Source of the DNA: Sycobia sp. Sy_11
Taxonomy: Eukaryota > Arthropoda > Insecta > Hymenoptera > Epichrysomallidae
Direction of reading: 5' to 3'
DNA: 64,000 nucleotides
Assembly (NCBI GenBank): GCA_018907035.1
Contig: JACCIC010000099.1
Location: forward strand, 1,240,501-1,304,500
Below the pieces are notes generated by a model. The model did not search any database. It was not told the DNA's origin and saw only the letters and a list, made by a program, of their open reading frames with translations. A program made the translations under genes and the position numbers. This document shows, one piece after another, positions 57,820-64,000 of this stretch; the stretch's first letter is position 1, and every line of letters begins with the position of its first letter.

Positions 57820-59750
57820 TGCTTTTCTGGGGATTTCGTGAAAAATTCATGGTCATAATACTTGCTTCTTACCGAATAATTTATATAATGTGTATGATAT
57901 TACTCATTTTATACACGTGTATAAAGGTTGCGTAACGTATTTTTTATAATTTTAACAGGCCGCGCAGATCGTTTACGAAAAAAATATTGAAATTTTATTT
58001 TGACTTTTAATAAACGCCAAGTCCCAGAGGCAGCTGATCGACGCAATTACGCGTTGCAACATACTGTATTACAGTTTTTATTAATTTAAATAATCAATGC
58101 AAGTTATCTTTAATATACACTAAATTTTTTTCAGAATCTCTGCAATTTTAGTATTACGAAATATTCGGAGATCATTGTTTATCGTTTGTTAAATCATCTG
58201 GAAATACATTACATATTTTAGACAATTTTTTAAGGATAACAAAATAAAAAGTTAATAGAAAAATCGTAAGAATCAATCGTCTATTAATGCTTTATCTATA
58301 AATATTTTATGGATCTTATTTATGATCTATTAAATATAGTATGTTATTTATTTTATGAATTGGGCCCAATAAATAAGATATTAGAAAATTAATATTTTTA
58401 TCTTCCCATCGGCTACTTTCTAAACATATGGATAGGAATATCGTAAAATTTACGAAATATTTAAGAACTTTTTGCTTTATCGCATAACTTATTTATCTCG
58501 ATAAATTAACTTTTTTAAATGTCTATAACTATGCAATTATAATCTATATTTCTAGAATTAATCTATTTCTATTTCAGCTAATGCAAATCGATTGATTGGC
58601 GAGCACCAATGTCAAATTAGAGCAAAGAAATGAATGGAATGATACATTATTTCAATGAATGAAACACATAGACTCGCTTGACAATTTAAAAATCTTATCT
58701 GCTGTTATCGTACGGAAGTCGTACTAATAAATATGGCCGAGGAAAATTGATAATGATTGAAGAACCATGAAAATAGTATTACTCCTGTGTACATTAGTAA
58801 AATTTCTAACATCTTTATAACAATAAAGTTGTATTTCGATTCTTATGCTGCAAAATAAAATATAACGCTCGTGTAAATGTTAATTTTTACATCGTCAAAT
58901 TGTTTCAAGAGCGAACAATTGAACTGTGAAATGAAAATCCAAAGGACCATTTTAGTTTAACTTGTCTTATTAAAATACGAATTCTTACTAGTAAGGGAAT
59001 CTAATGTGCAATGCAATGTAAAGTAAGTATATATTTTCCTCGATTGATAATCTAAAATATTACTTTGTTCACTAAGGATAGTCATAAAAAAATTTATATT
59101 ATGTGCCTTTCCTTCAAAAAAATCTTGTACACAACTTGTTAAAAAAATAGATACCTGTACATTTGATCGAATGTCAATATCGACAAAATAATAATATATG
59201 TATTTTGCATCTGATATAATATTCCCAAGATTTTCCTAAAATTATGATGCGCACCCATCGTTTCAAAGAAAAGGGAGTTCATTCAAAATGATCTGCTTTT
59301 AAAATCCATAATTTGAAATGCCGTAACGTCCTGTCCTTCGACTGATAATTTTAGTTTTTAATATACTAGAATTGTAGTAGAATTTTGTTCCATACTGCCA
59401 GGCAAGACAATATTATGACAGTTGTAATATTAATTTATTTGAGCTCACTGATTTTGAATAAAATTTTGTGTATTAGCCACAAAATTATTATTACAACGAA
59501 ATTTTACCAAAACCCTATAAGAATAATATTTATTCAATTGATCTTAGCATTAGAAAATTGCTCAATCAAGTTTTAAATTTTAGTGCGAAGTTAATTTAAA
59601 ATCCGATTATAAAACAAATGACAGATTCACCATAGTGCGAGGTGTTCGAAATAACAAAGATTACTTTACAAGGATGAATCAAAAAAGTCTAAATTGAAAG
59701 GCACAATTAAAAACAGAAAAAATAGTTCAATTCGGATGGCGACTATAGGA
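57820..59750. other. AT-rich spacer
   Basis: No exon, RNA gene or transposon recognised. Only a 63-codon AT-biased open frame at 59,385-59,576. Confidence 0.5.
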
Positions 59751-59759
59751 GGCGTTAAC

Positions 59760-60550
59760 ATTTTTTGCGCACTTCGGCCCCACCGCGCTTCGACTCCTCG
59801 GTACAGTCCGTTTGTCCGACGGAAACGCCGACCGCGGCTGCCATCGAGTCTGTCATCCCGATAGCTTCGGACGCGCTCGCCAAACCTAAGCATTCGACGA
59901 AGAAAGCCGTTTGCGCAACGCCGACACGCGCGCGTGCCGCGCCACGCCACGCCAGGCTGTATTATGTAGCCCCTCGCACGGGTCGGGCCGGTTCGCCGCA
60001 TATATCATATATATTTAATACGCAGCCAGCGTAAATGGGCGGCGGCGTTCCCCTTCTTCTACGTATAATGGGACGATGGAAGAAAAATCGCCGTAAGGCC
60101 GCGCCGCGCTCGCTCGCGCGTGTAATATACCCGCGCGATACGCGGAGGGGGGAGGCCGAAATTACGGCCCCCACGGGAAATTAGAGACCCCGCCGCGCGC
60201 ATTCCGCCGATATTACGATTTCTGCAACGTGCGCGTCCGCGAGGCGAATGAGGATCTAATGAGGGTTAGAGGGAGCGTTCGCTTGGCTCGGCTCCGTTGC
60301 CGCGCCGTCGTGCGTAATGCGCGTGCGCGCGAGGATCAGTTCTGCGGGGGGAGTAGGTGCGTGAATGCACGTGCGTGTGTTGTTCGATTAAAATCAATTT
60401 CAATCTGATTTCAGTCGCTGTGTCCGAGACATCGGCGACAACTTATACGGCCGTAAGCGCGTTTGTGGGAGGAGATGCGCGGGCAGCGTATTGTTGGAAA
60501 AAACGTTCGTGCACGCGGAGTCGCTGGATAAATACCAGTCGGTTACGAAG
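59760..60550 (+). promoter_or_regulatory. CpG-rich island with possible initiator and mini-intron
   Basis: CG-rich block. A canonical arthropod initiator (TCAGT) lies at 60,336-60,340. A donor-like GTAGGT at 60,353 and an acceptor TCTGATTTCAG ending at 60,414 would define a 62-nt intron, a typical insect size. The following 135 bases are open in one frame (RCVRDIGDNLYGRK...) to a TGA near 60,550. Transcript existence is inferred only. Confidence 0.25.
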
Positions 60551-60559
60551 TGATTTAGA

Positions 60560-61790
60560 AAAAAAAATTGCTCTAATACGTAACATTAATATGTAGATCA
60601 GAAATGCTCTAGTATACAGAAATGCTGTACATTGGCTTGTTACATTGAATATATTACAAATAATGTATCGTTTTTTTGAATTATAAGTAATTGCTTAGAA
60701 TGAAACTGTGTACGTCAATCTTAAAATTTATATCCTATATCGCAATCTGTTTTAAAGTAGTATGAGAGGTATGAAAAATTCAAAAGAATATCTTTGAATT
60801 ATAACCTATATAATACAAACATTAAATTTCTTTTAATTTACGTTAATGAGTCGAGACTATTTCGCAATGCATCCAATAAATTTGTCCATTTACTTCGTAA
60901 GGGAATGGCAAATTTAATTTTCACTCGGCTATCAAAAAGTTCTCTATACAATTTTTAAATTATTAAAAATTCTAATTAATTATGCTCTTTATTGATGATT
61001 ATTCTATATTTAAAAATATGCGTATTAGAGCACCGTTTGACGAATTTGATGGAAACCCAGCTGCAATATAGAAAAGACATATTAACTGTAAAGTATGATG
61101 AAGTAAAATTTGCAATTGTATGATATTTACGTACAGAAATCTTTAAAACGGAGCACTTTTTAGTCAATCGATCTAAAAGCACTATCAACTGAAAAATCTG
61201 GGAGCATACGCATGTAGACCAGAGCCAGTCGAAATACTCTAGCTAACGCTCTAGAGCATTATACTCTAGCTAATGTATCATTTTGTATAATACAAAATAT
61301 TACATCCACAAAATAATGACCCCTTGTATGGGTGCACAGCTATCACAGGAATACAAAAATTCTCTAGCGTCTGCATCTCATTTCTTACAAAACATAATAA
61401 CTGGAAAGAAATCAAATTGGAGAAATCACAGTGCTTTGGTAGACCTCCTTTTCAAAATCTCAGTTAAATTTTCGTAATTCATTTCTCTACATATAGCCAC
61501 GATTATAGATTTATATCCAACTCGATAACGAGATTAGAGAGAGTACCGGGTAAAGGCGTCTCAATACATTTGTAAACGTTGGGTAAAATTTTAAGGTTTT
61601 TGTGAACTTAACAATTCAAAATGGTCGCATTAATTCATAAAACGGTAATGAGCAATACTAATAGATTAATATAGATTCAAAACTTAACTGAACGTCAATA
61701 CAATATTTTACATGCATATTCGAGCTCGGAGTTAGCCTGTACTTCTAACTGAATACCGCGTCTGCTAACAATCGATCGAACACTGATTCG
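60560..61790. other. AT-rich spacer
   Basis: Nothing recognised apart from a short duplicated ACTCTAGCTAA motif near 61,235-61,275. Confidence 0.5.
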
Positions 61791-61834
61791 GTAGACCGTT
61801 TGAAGAAGAAATCAGTTGAGCGGAATTCTAAAAA

Positions 61835-62082
61835 AAAGCGGCCAAGGTAGCCAAGAAAGCAACACTAGCCAAGCGTGTCAAGCCAAAGGAGTGTCTGCCA
61901 GTTGACGATGACACGGACTTCTGTCTGGTTCGCGTTTAGAGCTCTTGACGTGCAACTTGATGGCATTCAGCTCCGTCAACTGCCACGAATGCAATGGGCC
62001 CGTCTATTGAAAGCGCGCTGGCACGCGCGCTAACTACTTCAGATGCAAACATCGTGCTTCAAACGAAAAATCATGCCAATGA
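61835..62082 (+). pseudogene. Broken open frame with zinc-ribbon-like Cys pattern, possibly transposon-derived
   Basis: A GC-richer island in AT-rich spacer. One frame reads a Lys/Ala-rich stretch ending PVDDDTDFCLVRV before TAG (61,937-61,939). A second frame continues as ELLTCNLMAFSSVNCHECNGP, then a TGA, then RANYFRCKHRASNEKSCQ and TGA. The C-x2-C...C...C spacing suggests a zinc ribbon such as those at the start of Merlin/IS1595-like transposases, but the match is weak. Stops and a frame change indicate a relic. Confidence 0.3.
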
Positions 62083-62191
62083 AAGCTTCTAAAATAAATG
62101 AAATTTTAATTTTTCGATTGAAATAAACATTCATTTGTTTAAAATAAATAAACCTGTATTTTCGTATTCTTAGTGGGTTCTTCATGTGCTC

Positions 62192-62228
62192 TTATTTTCA
62201 TCAGCCTTACCAAGGCTGATGAAAATAA
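62192..62228. repeat. Perfect 17-bp hairpin with 3-nt loop
   Basis: TTATTTTCATCAGCCTT is followed by ACC and then its exact reverse complement AAGGCTGATGAAAATAA. It lies about 110 bases after the broken zinc-ribbon-like frame, in AT-rich sequence. Function unknown. Confidence 0.9.
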
Positions 62229-62229
62229 T

Positions 62230-63190
62230 ATAAATATAATAATAATATAATACAATGAATGTCCACGCTGGAATAAATAAAAAATTCTAGAAATAATTGA
62301 TCAGTCCACTAAATGAAAAAAATTTCTATTAAATGAAATCGATTTTATTTCTTTAATTTTAGGTCTTGAGCTTCTTATAAATATCGAATTGTCCCTAAAA
62401 TATACAATTGATGAAATGTTGTGAACCAATACCAGAAGGATGCCTACAGGTGAACCGTTTCCTCTATAATTACACTGGAGTAAAGCTATTACATGTCATT
62501 AATCTAGATGGAGACAATGTTGAAAAATAAAGTAAAAAAGTTACAGAAAAAATATACAGAAAAAAATGGTACAAAAATGATTCATGTAGAATCACTCAAA
62601 TATGTGCCAATATAGGAGTTTTTACACATTTGCTTGTGTTCTTAATAAATCGAAGTAAATTCACAAAAGCTTCTCTCAAATGCATTGCTAAAATCAAAAA
62701 ATATAAGTATAGTATTAAATCTATTGTCAAACCTTGATCTAATATCTTCTGTCGGGAATAGCAAAACTATTTTGGTCGAATGATTTGGTCGTAAAAATGG
62801 TGTCAATCTAACGAAAAATTACTAAATATAATCTTGCATCTGCCCGTACATAATTTTCTTCTTGATCTACAAACGAAAGCATGAAATCGATATTGGTAGA
62901 AGATATGACTCGCTTACAGAAATAATACAATTTTCTAAAAATAATACGAGCTATTTTCCCGAAGAACATGAAAGACGAATTTCCAATGACCGTTTGTAAA
63001 AGACCAAGAAGTGATTACTATATTTACATAAAGTATTTACGTCATTCAAATACATGTTTCTAAGTAGATCATCCCATTATTCATACCGGCTTCAATTAGG
63101 AAATGAAAGAGACTATAGAATTCGATTCATATCAAATTTATGAATTTTACCTAACCTCTGAAATTTCCGCAAGTTACGGATAACTAGGAG
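62230..63190. other. AT-rich spacer
   Basis: No supported feature. Confidence 0.5.
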
Positions 63191-63199
63191 TATATACAA

Positions 63200-63800
63200 C
63201 GTTCTTGGCGAAACATAGGCCCATGCTGACGGCGCGGGTTATTGAACGCCCAAGCGGTTCACGATTCTAGCAGTATATATAGATATATGTATATACAGAT
63301 TTCCCGACAGTAGTCGTTCTTGTCGATCCCTCCCCCTCCCCATCTCGGCCGTCGTTATATTACTTCCTCGAGACCGCGGATTTTTATGTGAATCTATAAA
63401 TTCTGCGTCGCTCGCCTGTTTCCGATTTTATCTCATGGTCTGGCAAACTGTTTATTGTTTACAGACGACGAATTTATGAAAAAACTTGATAGTTTAAAAA
63501 AAAAAGGCCACGTAGATGTCATACGGGCGTTCATTACATCAAGTTAGAATAGCCAAATAGACAACAAAGAATTACATATATGTATTGTTTCGTTCCCTGC
63601 CACATACACTTTCACCGTGCACGCGCGGTATTTCTGAATGAGCGCATACCGCGCACATCGCGGATACATTTATTCCGGAATTACGGTTCTTTTTTTGTTA
63701 TTTAAATATTCAACTTTTATGGCTCATTATAGCGCGTGGCTAAATTATAAAATCGGCCGCACGTGTATATATGTATAAATATACTATATAACAGCCACCT
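63200..63800. promoter_or_regulatory. Moderately CpG-rich patch near the right end
   Basis: CG content rises around 63,220-63,420 and 63,600-63,680, with no open frame of note. The window ends in mixed sequence without a recognised gene. Confidence 0.2.
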
Positions 63801-64000
63801 CCCAACTGAGAAATTGCAATTTAGATAAGACCCTGGTTCCATTGGGCAGAGCCCCGGCAAAAAGTCCGGTCTAAATGTGAGCTCCAATTACATGATTAAA
63901 CGTTTTCCGGAAATATTTTTTAGTTTACCTAATTATTGTATTTATATATTCTTTCGGTCGCGCAATTTCGTCCCGGGAATAACGGAAGTATTTACTGTTT

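Noticed and set aside
1..64000. A multi-gene novel system or operon
   Set aside because: No cluster of adjacent coding genes exists here. Only one gene is well supported, and the remaining signals are relics, repeats or weak exon candidates.

Overview
The window is eukaryotic and most likely from an insect. It has one multi-exon gene for an arthropod chitin-binding cuticle protein with GT-AG introns. The remaining sequence is AT-rich and studded with dinucleotide microsatellites, with CpG-rich islands between. It also carries insect-type transposable-element relics and a nuclear insert of insect mitochondrial DNA. The mix of very AT-rich spacer, unsuppressed CpG and abundant (TA)n arrays would suit a hymenopteran, but that is an inference from composition only.

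Layout. 1-10,000 is AT-rich flank with small CpG-rich patches and a possible solo LTR (about 5,064-5,480). 10,020-11,790 is the strongest CpG island and holds the first coding exon of the cuticle gene. That gene runs on the + strand from 10,727 to 23,926 in four coding exons (10,727-10,744; 20,600-20,896; 22,179-22,423; 23,485-23,926). They join without a frame break into a 333-residue secreted protein. The 9.9 kb first intron splits the signal peptide, as is usual in insect cuticle genes, and contains a small GC-rich open frame (16,532-16,828) that looks coding but that I do not recognise.

From 24,000 to 64,000 I find no confident protein-coding gene. This part alternates AT-rich spacer with CpG-rich patches (25.7-27.3, 42.1-43.0, 48.1-49.65, 50.9-51.55, 53.2-53.9, 55.3-57.8, 59.76-60.55 and 63.2-63.8 kb), which are candidate promoters or regulatory DNA. 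Its recognisable contents are relics. A degenerate R1-clade non-LTR retrotransposon (minus strand, about 32,624-35,092) sits between two AAC/AAT microsatellites. A tRNA-derived SINE (35,286-35,491) has a perfect 14-bp target-site duplication. A nuclear mitochondrial insert (about 46,590-47,330) carries ND6 followed by part of cytochrome b. A broken zinc-ribbon-like open frame lies near 61.8-62.1 kb. There are also perfect short hairpins (35,161-35,192; 62,192-62,228) and several weak orphan exon candidates.

The annotated pieces do not form a pathway: this is one cuticle gene in a large intergenic or intronic landscape. I found no evidence of an undescribed multi-gene system. The items most worth checking are the nested frame in intron 1, the microsatellite-bounded R1 relic, the mitochondrial insert and the hairpin at 62.2 kb.
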